64,000 nt of DNA from Clostridiaceae bacterium Marseille-Q4145 (GTDB lineage Bacteria > Bacillota > Clostridia > Lachnospirales > Lachnospiraceae). Under the pieces are notes generated by a model. It was not told the origin of the DNA and did no database searches. It worked only from the letters and a program-made list of their open reading frames with translations. A program made the translations under genes and the position numbers. Where the stretch lies: the NCBI GenBank assembly GCA_018223365.1, contig JAGTTP010000001.1:1649910-1713909 (forward strand), given 5' to 3'. Below, piece by piece: positions 51,866 to 60,813 of the stretch (positions are counted from its first letter, which is position 1; every line of letters begins with the position of its first letter).

Positions 51866-53047
51866 ATGGCAGAGACGAAGAGAGATTATTATGAGGTTCT
51901 TGGCGTAGACCGGAATGCGGATGACGCAGCCATCAAGAGCGCATATCGAAAACTGGCAAAGAAATATCATCCGGATATGAATCCAGGAGATAAAGAAGCA
52001 GAGCAGAAATTCAAAGAGGCTTCCGAGGCATATGCCGTATTAAGTGACGCAGACAAGAGAAGAAAGTACGATCAATTTGGCCACGCAGCCTTTGAGCAGG
52101 GAGGCGGCGGAGCCGGTGGTTACGGCGGATTCGACTTTAACGGCGCCGATATGGGCGATATTTTTGGTGATATCTTCGGCGATATTTTTGGCGGCGGCGG
52201 ACGCAGCCGCAGAAACAGCAATGGCCCCATGAGAGGTGCGGATCTGCGTGCCAGTGTGCGGATTACCTTTGATGAAGCGGTGAAAGGCTGTGACAAAGAG
52301 CTGGAGCTGACTTTGAAAGATGAGTGCGAGAATTGTCATGGTACCGGTGCAAAACCGGGCACTACCCCCCAGACCTGCCCGAAATGTGGCGGAAAAGGAC
52401 AGGTGGTCTACACCCAGCAGTCTCTCTTTGGTATGGTGCAGAATGTACGTCCCTGCCCGGACTGTAACGGAACCGGTAAGATTATCAAAGACAAATGTCC
52501 GAACTGCTACGGAACCGGCTATACGTCCAGTAAAAAGAAGATTGCTGTTACGATTCCGGCAGGTATTGACAATGGTCAGAGCATCCGTATCAGAGGAAAG
52601 GGAGAACCGGGCACCAACGGCGGTCCGAGAGGTGATCTTCTGGTAGAGGTAATCGTATCCCGGCATCCGATTTTCCAGAGACAGGATATGGATATATTCT
52701 CTACGGTACCTATTAGTTTCCCGGTAGCAGCTCTTGGAGGAACGATTCGTATTAAGACCGTAGACGGTGAAGTAGAGTATGATGTGAAACCGGGTACCCA
52801 GACCGATACCCGTATCCGTCTGCGCGGAAAAGGCATGCCGTCTCTTAGAAATAAGAGTACCAGAGGAGATCATTATGTCACCCTGGTAGTGGAAGTTCCG
52901 ACTACCTTAAGCCATGGGGCAAAAGAGGCATTGAAAGAGTATGACCGCGAGAATGGCAATACGCTGAATCAGAAAGCAGAGAACGGAGCAAAGCCGAAGA
53001 AAAAAGGCTTTATGGATAAATTAAAAGAAAATCTGGAAGATCTGTAA
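51866..53047 (+). CDS. dnaJ: Chaperone DnaJ (Hsp40)
   Basis: A 393-aa class A J protein. The J domain carries H35-P36-D37. A Gly/Phe-rich region (about 75-118) contains the repeated DIFGDIFGDIFGGGG unit. The zinc-binding domain has four CxxCxGxG repeats: CENCHGTG, CPKCGGKG, CPDCNGTG and CPNCYGTG. C-terminal substrate-binding domains follow. It stimulates DnaK ATPase and delivers clients. The start has AAAGGGAAA upstream. The next gene follows after 9 nt. Confidence 0.97.
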   Translation: MAETKRDYYEVLGVDRNADDAAIKSAYRKLAKKYHPDMNPGDKEAEQKFKEASEAYAVLSDADKRRKYDQFGHAAFEQGGGGAGGYGGFDFNGADMGDIFGDIFGDIFGGGGRSRRNSNGPMRGADLRASVRITFDEAVKGCDKELELTLKDECENCHGTGAKPGTTPQTCPKCGGKGQVVYTQQSLFGMVQNVRPCPDCNGTGKIIKDKCPNCYGTGYTSSKKKIAVTIPAGIDNGQSIRIRGKGEPGTNGGPRGDLLVEVIVSRHPIFQRQDMDIFSTVPISFPVAALGGTIRIKTVDGEVEYDVKPGTQTDTRIRLRGKGMPSLRNKSTRGDHYVTLVVEVPTTLSHGAKEALKEYDRENGNTLNQKAENGAKPKKKGFMDKLKENLEDL

Positions 53048-53056
53048 GGAGAAGAT

Positions 53057-54463
53057 ATGGAACGTAAAAACGCATGGAATACCTATGATGAGAAAGCACT
53101 GGAGGAACTGGGACAGGTAACAGAGCAGTATCGCAGATTTATCTCCGAAGGAAAGACGGAGCGTGAGTGTGCGCAGCTGACGGTAGAAATGGCAAAGGAA
53201 CACGGCTATATTTCTCTGGAGGAAGCAGTTGCATCTGGCAGGCAGCTGAAGGCCGGAGACAAAATATATGCTGTACACAAGAAAAAACTGGTGGTACTTT
53301 TCGAGATCGGTACAGAGCCAATGGAGAAAGGTATGAATATTCTGGGCGCCCATATTGATTCCCCGCGTCTGGATCTGAAACAGAATCCGTTATACGAGGA
53401 TGGAGAGATGGCACTTCTGGATACCCATTACTATGGTGGCATCAAGAAATATCAGTGGGCATCCATTCCGCTGGCACTCCATGGTGTAGTGGTAAAGAAA
53501 GACGGAACTGTCATTGAACTTGCCATTGGCGAGAAGGCAGAAGATCCGGTTCTTGGAATTTCTGATCTTCTGATTCATCTGTCCGGTGAGCAGATGCAGA
53601 AGAAAGCGGCTGTTGTGGTAGAAGGCGAGAACCTTAACATCATCGTCGGAAGCCGTCCATGGAAAGATCCGGAAGAAAAAGATGAGGAGAAGAAAGAACT
53701 TATCAAAAAGACGCTGCTGGAGTATCTGAAGAAAGAATACGGCATGGAAGAAGAGGATTTTCTCTCTGCAGAGCTGGAGGCCGTTCCGGCAGGTCAGGCA
53801 AGAGATTTTGGTTTGGATCGCAGTATGATTATGGGTTATGGACAGGATGACAGAATCTGTGGGTTTACGTCTCTCCTGGCACAGCTGCATGCGGACAAAC
53901 CGGCTTACACGGCAGTATGCCTGCTGACTGACAAGGAAGAGATCGGCAGCATGGGTGCCACCGGCATGCAGTCCCGTTATTTTGAAAATGTAGTGGCAGA
54001 GGTACTGAATCTGACCGGACAGTATTCCGATCTGGCACTGAGAAGGTGTCTGCAGCATTCTCATATGCTGTCTTCTGATGTAAGTGCGGCATTTGATCCG
54101 AACTATGCGTCTGCATTTGAAAAGAAAAATATCGCTTACCTGGGAAGAGGTATGGTATTCAACAAATATACTGGTTCCAGAGGAAAATCCGGTTCCAATG
54201 ATGCCTGCGCAGAATATATCGGCGAACTGCGGAAAGTGATGGACGACAGTAATGTCTGCTGGCAGACTGCGGAGCTTGGAAAAGTGGATCAGGGCGGCGG
54301 AGGAACTATCGCCTATATTACTGCCAACTACGGTATGGATGTCATTGACAGCGGCGTGGCTCTCCTGAGCATGCACAGTCCGTGGGAGATCTCCAGCAAA
54401 GCAGATATTTATGAGGCATACAAAGGATATAAGGCATTCCAGAAAGCGGACTGGGAGAGGTAA
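53057..54463 (+). CDS. M18 family aminopeptidase
   Basis: A 468-aa dinuclear-metal aminopeptidase of family M18 (aspartyl aminopeptidase-like), cytoplasmic. Metal and catalytic motifs are GAHIDSPRLDLK (His, Asp), a central LLTDKEEIGSMGATG (catalytic Glu pair) and the C-terminal LSMHSPWEISSKAD (His). The length suits the family. The ATG at 53057 follows AAGGAGAAG. It is 9 nt after dnaJ and 5 nt before the M24 gene, so it may share the dnaJ transcript. Confidence 0.93.
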   Translation: MERKNAWNTYDEKALEELGQVTEQYRRFISEGKTERECAQLTVEMAKEHGYISLEEAVASGRQLKAGDKIYAVHKKKLVVLFEIGTEPMEKGMNILGAHIDSPRLDLKQNPLYEDGEMALLDTHYYGGIKKYQWASIPLALHGVVVKKDGTVIELAIGEKAEDPVLGISDLLIHLSGEQMQKKAAVVVEGENLNIIVGSRPWKDPEEKDEEKKELIKKTLLEYLKKEYGMEEEDFLSAELEAVPAGQARDFGLDRSMIMGYGQDDRICGFTSLLAQLHADKPAYTAVCLLTDKEEIGSMGATGMQSRYFENVVAEVLNLTGQYSDLALRRCLQHSHMLSSDVSAAFDPNYASAFEKKNIAYLGRGMVFNKYTGSRGKSGSNDACAEYIGELRKVMDDSNVCWQTAELGKVDQGGGGTIAYITANYGMDVIDSGVALLSMHSPWEISSKADIYEAYKGYKAFQKADWER

Positions 54464-54468
54464 AGCAT

Positions 54469-56259
54469 ATGACGGTCAAAGAGCGTGTACAGGCATTAAG
54501 AGAGAAAATGAAAGCATCCGGCGTGGCAATGTATGTGGTGCCGTCCACAGACTGCCATGAGTCGGAGTATGTCAGTGAGCATTTCCGGGCAAGAGCCTTT
54601 ATTACCGGTTTTACCGGATCTGCCGGTACGGCAGTGATTGCACAGGATGATGCGGGGCTGTGGACTGACGGACGATATTTCCTGCAGGCAGAGGCACAGC
54701 TTCAGGGGACGGGGATCCGCCTGTTCCGTATGGGAGAGCCGAGCGTGCCGACCGTAGAAGAATATATACAGGAACACCTGGAAAAAGGCGAGAAGCTGGG
54801 ATTTGACGGAAGAGTCATGGGTGCATCCCGTGCCTTGGCATTTGCAAAGGCAGCAGAAGAAAATGGAGCTTCTCTTTTCACAGAAGAAGACCTGATCGGG
54901 GAGATCTGGGCGGACCGCCCGGAAGTACCAGATGCAGATCTCTTTGTGCTGGAAGAAAAATGGAGCGGAGAGACTACTGATAAGAAACTGGCTTGTGTAC
55001 GGAAAGCCATGGAAGAGAAAGAAGCCGATCTTCATGTGCTGGCATCTTTGTGCGATATTGCATGGCTTCTCAACATCCGCGGCGGGGACATTCCCTGCGT
55101 TCCGGTTGTATTATCCTTCCTGACCGTGACGAAGAAAGAATGCACCTGGTATGTGCGTCCGTCCGTCATTACCGAGAAAATCAGAAATTATGTGGCAGAC
55201 TTTGGTATTGCCATCAAAGGATATGATGAGATCTATGGGGATCTCAAAAAAGTTCCGGCCGGCAGTAAAGTACTGTTGGATCAGGGAAATGTGAACTACC
55301 GTCTGCTCACCAGCATTCCGGAGGGAGCGGAGGTTCTGAACTGTCCGAATCCGACGGAGCTTATGAAGGCTGTGAAAAATGAGACGGAGCAGAAGAATCT
55401 TCGTCAGTCCCATTTAAAGGAAGGTGTGGCATTTACACGTTTCATGTATTGGCTGAAGACGAAAGTTGGCAAGGAGAAGATCACAGAGATTTCCGCAGCT
55501 GAACATCTGGCCGCTTTAAGAAGTGAGCAGAAAGATCTGGTGGAATTAAGCTTCTCACCGATCTGTGGATACGGTGAGCATGGGGCAATCGTTCACTATT
55601 CTGCGACAGAGGAATCCGATGTGGAGCTGAAGCCGGAGAGCTTCTTCCTGGTGGATGCAGGCGGACATTATCTGGACGGCACCACCGATACCACCCGTAC
55701 CTTTGCCATGGGACCGCTGACGGATGAGCAGAAGAAGATGTATACGGCAGTGTTAAGAGGTAATCTGAATCTGTCCCATGCCAGATTTCTGAAAGGATGC
55801 TCTGGTTATAATCTGGATGTGATCTGCCGGACACCGCTGTGGCAGATGGGCATGGATTACAAACACGGTACCGGCCATGGCGTAGGTTATCTTCTCAATG
55901 TTCATGAAGGACCTAACACATTCCGCTGGAAACTTCCGGAGGGAGCCAATGCGGCGGAACTGGAGCCGGGTATGGTAACTACCGACGAACCGGGTATTTA
56001 TCTGGAAGGAAAGTACGGTATCCGTCTGGAAAATGAACTTCTCTGTGTGGAAGGTCCGAAGAACGAGTATGGCCAGTTCCTGGAGTTTGAGATCCTGACC
56101 CTGATCCCGTGGGATCTGGATGCAGTGGACCCGGCCCGGATGACCGAACAGGAGCGCACATGGCTCAATGAATATCATCACACCGTCTATGAGGCAATCG
56201 CGCCCCATCTTCCGAAGGAAGAGCAGGAGTGGCTGGCTCATGCGACGAGAGCAATCTAA
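54469..56259 (+). CDS. M24B family aminopeptidase P-like protein
   Basis: A 596-aa Xaa-Pro aminopeptidase of the long, three-domain type. Two creatinase-like N-terminal domains (about 1-300) precede the metallopeptidase domain (about 310-530). Metal ligands are seen in VDAGGHYLDGTTDTTRTF (Asp pair), HGTGHGVGYLLNVHEGP (His), TTDEPGIYLEGKYGIRLENELL (Glu). A short C-terminal extension completes the fold. It cleaves N-terminal residues before proline. The start lies 5 nt after the M18 gene. Confidence 0.95.
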   Translation: MTVKERVQALREKMKASGVAMYVVPSTDCHESEYVSEHFRARAFITGFTGSAGTAVIAQDDAGLWTDGRYFLQAEAQLQGTGIRLFRMGEPSVPTVEEYIQEHLEKGEKLGFDGRVMGASRALAFAKAAEENGASLFTEEDLIGEIWADRPEVPDADLFVLEEKWSGETTDKKLACVRKAMEEKEADLHVLASLCDIAWLLNIRGGDIPCVPVVLSFLTVTKKECTWYVRPSVITEKIRNYVADFGIAIKGYDEIYGDLKKVPAGSKVLLDQGNVNYRLLTSIPEGAEVLNCPNPTELMKAVKNETEQKNLRQSHLKEGVAFTRFMYWLKTKVGKEKITEISAAEHLAALRSEQKDLVELSFSPICGYGEHGAIVHYSATEESDVELKPESFFLVDAGGHYLDGTTDTTRTFAMGPLTDEQKKMYTAVLRGNLNLSHARFLKGCSGYNLDVICRTPLWQMGMDYKHGTGHGVGYLLNVHEGPNTFRWKLPEGANAAELEPGMVTTDEPGIYLEGKYGIRLENELLCVEGPKNEYGQFLEFEILTLIPWDLDAVDPARMTEQERTWLNEYHHTVYEAIAPHLPKEEQEWLAHATRAI

Positions 56260-56272
56260 ATAAAATAACTAG

Positions 56273-56309
56273 AATTCCCTGTTAGTTTGTTGACTGACAG
56301 GGAATTTTT
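56273..56309 (+). terminator. Terminator after the peptidase genes
   Basis: AATTCCCTGT (56273-56282) pairs with ACAGGGAATT (56297-56306), then Ts. Confidence 0.88.
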
Positions 56310-56353
56310 GCATGGTCAGATTCAGTTCACTGGTGATAAACAGGTACTGCAGT

Positions 56354-56506
56354 CAGGCGTGAGAAGCTGACAGCCTGTGAAAGGAACGTCCGCAGTCCCG
56401 GTACTTCACGAAAACGAGCGGTCAGCGACGTTTGAGTGTTAGTACCGCTGGATCGAGGACTTAGCGCGAGCGGTTCCGCTCACAGACTGTCACTTCTCAT
56501 CGCCTG
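56354..56506. ncRNA. Rod-like nested hairpin element of unknown function
   Basis: A 153-nt segment whose ends pair through about 24 bp: CAGGCG (56354-56359) with CGCCTG (56501-56506), TGAGAAG with CTTCTCA, TGACAG with CTGTCA, CTGTG with CACAG, with small bulges. Further in, GGAAC pairs with GTTCC, AGTCC (56394-56398) with GGACT (56457-56461), GGTACT (56400-56405) with AGTACC (56441-56446), and AAACG with CGTTT. No coding frame fits. It lies between a terminator and the trp promoter. It could be an RNA gene or a palindromic repeat; I cannot tell whether it is transcribed. Confidence 0.65.
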
Positions 56507-56580
56507 TTTGTTGGCAGATTCTCTCAACCTTGAACTGCAATTTTTTCACACCAATTCACTATGAAATGAATCAATTTCTC

Positions 56581-56609
56581 TTGACAGTAAGTATCAGATT
56601 TGCTAATAT
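56581..56609 (+). promoter_or_regulatory. Promoter of the trp operon
   Basis: Consensus TTGACA (56581-56586), 17-nt spacer and TAATAT (56604-56609). Transcription starts about 10 nt later, in front of the T-box leader. Confidence 0.9.
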
Positions 56610-56629
56610 GTAGAAAATTAATTGAATGA

Positions 56630-56925
56630 AGTATCACTTTAAACCGATGAAGCGGAGATAACGGTGATGATGGACGCACAGAGAGCCCGGGAAGCTGAGA
56701 GCCGGACCGAACCCACATAATCAAATGGACCGCCGAGGGCGCAGGGAAAGGAATGGATTTCCGAGTATTCTGCGACGTGAGGGCATACGTCAGTTGCCGG
56801 GAATATGTTGGTATTCCGTAAGAGTGCGGAGATTTTTTAAGATCCGCAAAGCAAGGTGGCACCGCGGGAAATGTAGATGACTCGTCCTTGACAGATTTTA
56901 CCAGAGATCTGTCAGGGACTTTTTT
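56630..56925 (+). promoter_or_regulatory. T-box leader, tryptophan specific
   Basis: A tRNA-sensing leader of about 300 nt. Stem I begins near 56643 (CCGATGAAGCGGAGATAACGG). The specifier codon is TGG at 56726-56728 in a purine-rich internal loop. The T-box proper, AAGGTGGCACCGCGG (56853-56867), would pair with the acceptor end of uncharged tRNA-Trp. The terminator stem is GTCCTTGACAGA (56884-56895) with TCTGTCAGGGAC (56908-56919) followed by six Ts. Uncharged tRNA-Trp allows read-through into trpE. Confidence 0.95.
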
Positions 56926-56946
56926 ATTGTGTGAAAGGAGAACACC

Positions 56947-58425
56947 ATGAATATCAGACCGAATTTTCAGGAAGCTTCTGTATTGGCGGCACAGGGCCTT
57001 TACAAATGTATTCCGGTCAGCACGGAGCTGTACTCGGATCTTTATACTCCCATTGAAGTATTACGAAAACTGAAACGGGTCAGCAGACACTGCTATATGC
57101 TGGAATCCATTGAGGACAATGAAAAGTGGGGACGCTACACATTTCTTGGATATGACCCGAAGCTGGAGCTAACCTGTACGGATGGAAGGCTGACTGTCAA
57201 AAATGGAACGTCCATGGTGTTCGAGACAAAGCATCCCGGCGAGTACATCCGGCAGATTGTAAAAGAAAACAAAAGTTCAAGGATTGAGGGGTTGCCGACC
57301 TTCACCGGCGGACTGGTAGGATATTTCTCCTACGATTACATGAAATATGCAGAACCGGCGCTGAAGCTTACCGCGAAGGATGAAGAAGGGTTTAAAGACG
57401 TGGAGCTGATGCTGTTCGACAAGGTCATTGCCTTTGATCACTTCCGTCAGAAAGTGAACCTCATCGTCAACATCCGCTGCGAGAATCTGGAGACAGAGTA
57501 TCACAAGGCAGAGGTGGAGCTGGAGACCATGAGACGGCTCCTCTCCGATGGGGAGATGGCTCCTCTGGAACCGGGCCGCTGCACTTCCGATTTCCGGGCA
57601 CTGTTCGACAAAGAGCGGTATTGCAGCATGGTGGAGAAAGCCAAGTACTACATCCGTGAGGGGGATATTTTCCAGGTGGTACTGTCAAACCGGCTGGAAG
57701 CAGACTATGAAGGAAGCCTTCTCAATACATACCGGGTCTTAAGAACGCTGAATCCTTCCCCCTATATGTTTTATTTCTCCAGTGACGATATGGAAATTGC
57801 CGGAGCTTCCCCGGAGACACTGGTGAAGCTGGAGAACCGGACTCTTCATACCTTTCCGTTGGCGGGCACCCGGCCGCGAGGAGCCACCGAGGAGGAAGAT
57901 CAAAAACTGGAAGAAGAGCTGCTGGCAGATGAAAAAGAGCGGGCAGAGCACAATATGCTGGTGGATCTGGGAAGAAATGACATCGGAAAGATCAGTGAGT
58001 TTGGTTCTGTCAAAGTAGAAAAATATATGAGTATGGAACGATTCTCCCATGTCATGCATATTGGTTCCACAGTGGCAGGCACCATTCGGGAAGACCTGGA
58101 TGCAGCAGATGCCGTGGACGCCATCCTTCCTGCAGGGACCCTTTCCGGGGCACCGAAGATCCGGGCATGTGAGATCATCAATGAACTGGAAGACAATAAG
58201 AGAGGTATCTATGGGGGAGCCGTGGGATACATTGATTTCACCGGAAACCTGGACACCTGCATCGCCATCCGGCTGGCTTATAAGAAAAACGGAAAAGTTT
58301 TCGTGCGAAGCGGAGCCGGCATCGTGGCGGACAGTGTTCCGGAAAAAGAGTATGAAGAGTGTATCAACAAGGCAAAAGCCGTACGAAGAGCATTGGAGAT
58401 GGCACAGGAGGACATGGACTTATGA
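56947..58425 (+). CDS. trpE: Anthranilate synthase component I
   Basis: A 492-aa subunit that converts chorismate to anthranilate using ammonia from TrpG. The N-terminal domain has the tryptophan-feedback-site segment (SRHCYMLESIE). The chorismate-binding domain has IREGDIFQVVLSNRLE, SPYMFYF, GASPETLVKLE, PLAGTRPRG, DLGRNDIG and GAGIVADSVPEKEYEEC. Start after GAAAGGAG. It overlaps trpG by 4 nt. First gene of an intact trp operon under T-box control. Confidence 0.97.
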   Translation: MNIRPNFQEASVLAAQGLYKCIPVSTELYSDLYTPIEVLRKLKRVSRHCYMLESIEDNEKWGRYTFLGYDPKLELTCTDGRLTVKNGTSMVFETKHPGEYIRQIVKENKSSRIEGLPTFTGGLVGYFSYDYMKYAEPALKLTAKDEEGFKDVELMLFDKVIAFDHFRQKVNLIVNIRCENLETEYHKAEVELETMRRLLSDGEMAPLEPGRCTSDFRALFDKERYCSMVEKAKYYIREGDIFQVVLSNRLEADYEGSLLNTYRVLRTLNPSPYMFYFSSDDMEIAGASPETLVKLENRTLHTFPLAGTRPRGATEEEDQKLEEELLADEKERAEHNMLVDLGRNDIGKISEFGSVKVEKYMSMERFSHVMHIGSTVAGTIREDLDAADAVDAILPAGTLSGAPKIRACEIINELEDNKRGIYGGAVGYIDFTGNLDTCIAIRLAYKKNGKVFVRSGAGIVADSVPEKEYEECINKAKAVRRALEMAQEDMDL

Positions 58426-59000
58426 TTTTACTCATTGATAATTACGACAGCTTTTCCTATAACCTGTATCAGCTCATCGGCTCTATTAACCCGGATATCA
58501 AAGTGGTAAGAAATGATCAGATGACGATAGAGGAGATCCGGGCATTAAAGCCGGAGCGTATTATTTTATCACCGGGTCCCGGATTTCCAAAGGACGCAGG
58601 CATCTGCATCGAAGCGGCAAAGGAACTGGGAAAAGAGATTCCCGTCTTTGGCGTCTGCCTTGGTCATCAGGCCATCTGTGAAGCCTTTGGCGCGACGGTC
58701 TCCTATGCATCGCAGCTCATGCACGGCAAGCAATCCATGGTGACGCTGGATACAGACTGTTCCATTTTTAAAGGGATGAAAAAGACCATTCCGGCAGCCA
58801 GATATCATTCCTTGGCAGCTGTTCGGGAGACCATGCCGGAAGAACTGAAAATCACGGCGGAGACCGAAGATGGCGAGATCATGGGAGTCATGCATCGGGA
58901 TTATCCCATCTACGGCGTCCAGTTTCATCCGGAATCCATTCTGACACCGGACGGATATGAAATACTGAAAAATTTTTGTGATGGAGGATTAAAGAAATGA
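58422..59000 (+). CDS. trpG: Anthranilate synthase component II (glutamine amidotransferase)
   Basis: A 192-aa class I glutaminase that supplies ammonia to TrpE. It starts MILLIDNYDSFSYNL, with PGPGFP, the nucleophile Cys in VFGVCLGHQAIC, and the catalytic His/Glu in GVQFHPESIL. The ATG at 58422 forms ATGA overlap with trpE and fits the family N-terminus; an upstream ATG at 58359 lies within trpE. It overlaps trpD by 4 nt. It may also serve 4-amino-4-deoxychorismate synthase, as single TrpG/PabA proteins do. Confidence 0.95.
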   Translation: MILLIDNYDSFSYNLYQLIGSINPDIKVVRNDQMTIEEIRALKPERIILSPGPGFPKDAGICIEAAKELGKEIPVFGVCLGHQAICEAFGATVSYASQLMHGKQSMVTLDTDCSIFKGMKKTIPAARYHSLAAVRETMPEELKITAETEDGEIMGVMHRDYPIYGVQFHPESILTPDGYEILKNFCDGGLKK

Positions 59001-60004
59001 TCAAAGAAGCAACTTCAGCACTCATTGACCATAATAATCTGACCTATGAACAGGCCAACGCAGTCGTAAACGAGATTATGAACGGAGAGACCTCCCAGGT
59101 ACAGACCGCTGCATTCTTAGCAGCTTTGTCCGCGAAAGGAGAGACCATTGAAGAGATCAGCGCATGTGCGGCTGCCATGAGAGATCATGCACTTCCGGTA
59201 GAGTATGACGGAGATCTTCTGGAAATTGTGGGAACCGGTGGAGATGGCGCCGGATCCTTCAATATTTCCACTACCGCTTCTCTGGTCATTGCCGCAGGCG
59301 GAATCCCGGTGGCAAAGCATGGAAACCGGGCGGCATCCTCCAAAAGCGGTGCGGCAGACTGTCTGGAAGCACTGGGGGTCAACATCGATCTTTCCCCGGA
59401 GAAATGTGTGGAGCTTTTGAAAAAAATAGGCATCTGTTTCTTCTTCGCACAGAAATACCATACGTCCATGAGATACGTAGGACCGGTGAGAAAAGAGCTG
59501 GGGGTACGGACGGTCTTTAATCTGTTAGGACCGCTGACCAATCCGGGACACGCCAATCTGCAGGTATTGGGAGTTTATTCCGAAGCACTGCTGGAGCCTA
59601 TGGCAAAAGTACTGTACCAGCTGGGTGTGAAAAAAGGTATGGTAGTCTATGGACAGGATAAGCTGGATGAGATTTCCGCCTGTGCGCCGACTTCCATCTG
59701 TGAATTTCAGGATGGTACATACCGTACCTATGTGATTCAGCCGGAAGATTTCGGTATGAAGACTGCAACCAGGGATGCATTGAAGGGCGGAACCCCGCAG
59801 GAAAATGCACAGATTACCAGAGACATTCTGAATGGAGAGCAGGGAGCAAAACGAAATGCCGTTCTCTTAAATGCAGGCGCAGGTCTCTACATCGGCGGTA
59901 AGGCAGATACCTTCCGTGAGGGTGTGGAACTGGCCGCATCCCTCATTGACGGCGGTCAGGCAAAACAGAAGCTGGAAGATTTTATAAAAGAATCCAACAA
60001 ATAA
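58997..60004 (+). CDS. trpD: Anthranilate phosphoribosyltransferase
   Basis: A 335-aa enzyme joining anthranilate to PRPP. It has an N-terminal helical domain, then GTGGDGAGSFNISTTASLVIAAGG (PRPP-binding GTGGD), KHGNRAASSKSGAADCLEALG, and FFFAQKYHTSMRYVGPVRKELGVRTVFNLLGPLTNP, all hallmark segments. It overlaps trpG by 4 nt and is followed by trpC after 11 nt. Confidence 0.97.
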   Translation: MIKEATSALIDHNNLTYEQANAVVNEIMNGETSQVQTAAFLAALSAKGETIEEISACAAAMRDHALPVEYDGDLLEIVGTGGDGAGSFNISTTASLVIAAGGIPVAKHGNRAASSKSGAADCLEALGVNIDLSPEKCVELLKKIGICFFFAQKYHTSMRYVGPVRKELGVRTVFNLLGPLTNPGHANLQVLGVYSEALLEPMAKVLYQLGVKKGMVVYGQDKLDEISACAPTSICEFQDGTYRTYVIQPEDFGMKTATRDALKGGTPQENAQITRDILNGEQGAKRNAVLLNAGAGLYIGGKADTFREGVELAASLIDGGQAKQKLEDFIKESNK

Positions 60005-60015
60005 GGAGCTGCAAG

Positions 60016-60813
60016 ATGATATTAGACGAACTGGCTGCCTATGCAGCGTACCGGGTAGAGGAGGCCAAAAAGAAACTTTCACCGGAAGAAATCCGTACAC
60101 AGGCGGAGCATCTTCCCAAAGAAGATTTCCGGTTTGAAAAGGCTTTGAAAAAGAAAGGCATGTCTTTTATCTGTGAGGTAAAGAAAGCATCCCCATCCAA
60201 GGGCGTGATTGCGGAAGAGTTCCCTTATACAGAGATTGCCAGAGCCTATGAAGCAGCAGGTGCGGACTGTGTGTCCGTACTTACGGAGCCAAAGTGGTTT
60301 TTGGGATCCGATGATATTTTCCGGGAAATCAGGGAGGCGATTTCCATTCCCATGATTCGGAAGGATTTTACCGTAGATCCCTATCAGATTTATGAGGCAA
60401 AGCTTATGGGAGCGGACGCGGTGCTTCTGATCTGTGCACTGCTTCCTACAGAGAGGCTGAAGGAATACCTAGCCATCTGCGAGAAACTGGGACTGACGGC
60501 ACTGGTGGAGACCCATGACGAGGCGGAGATTGCATCGGCGGTGGAGGCGGGAGCGAGAGTCATCGGCGTTAATAACCGGAACCTGAAGAATTTTACCGTA
60601 GATTTTTCCAATTCCGCAAAACTTCGTTCCCTGATTCCGGAGGAGGCTGTCTTCGTGGCAGAATCCGGGGTGAAAGATGCATCGGATGTGGGAGCTCTTT
60701 CCGCCATCGGGGCAGATGCGGTACTGGTAGGAGAAGCGCTCATGAGGGCAGCAGATAAGCAGACAGAACTGGCACGGTTCCGGGAGGCAGCAGATGAGCA
60801 GAACCAGGATTAA
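60016..60813 (+). CDS. trpC: Indole-3-glycerol phosphate synthase
   Basis: A 265-aa TIM-barrel enzyme making indole-glycerol phosphate. It has FICEVKKASPSKGVI (catalytic Glu and Lys), EPKWFLGS, IPMIRKDFTVDPYQIYEAKLMGADAVLLI, TALVETHDEAEI, VIGVNNRNLKNF and VAESGVKDASDV. Stand-alone rather than fused to trpF, though the two genes overlap by 20 nt. Confidence 0.97.
   Translation: MILDELAAYAAYRVEEAKKKLSPEEIRTQAEHLPKEDFRFEKALKKKGMSFICEVKKASPSKGVIAEEFPYTEIARAYEAAGADCVSVLTEPKWFLGSDDIFREIREAISIPMIRKDFTVDPYQIYEAKLMGADAVLLICALLPTERLKEYLAICEKLGLTALVETHDEAEIASAVEAGARVIGVNNRNLKNFTVDFSNSAKLRSLIPEEAVFVAESGVKDASDVGALSAIGADAVLVGEALMRAADKQTELARFREAADEQNQD

Noticed and set aside
49901..51970. A 689-codon open frame on the minus strand across dnaK and the dnaJ start
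   Set aside because: It mirrors the strongly biased codon use of dnaK, has cysteine-rich random-looking sequence and no ribosome site or family match.
53390..54376. A 328-codon minus-strand frame opposite the M18 gene
   Set aside because: Explained by codon bias on the coding strand; no similarity to any family known to me.
56416..56481. Considered as part of a tandem or CRISPR-like repeat
   Set aside because: The similar words are halves of nested stems, not regularly spaced repeats; there are no spacers.
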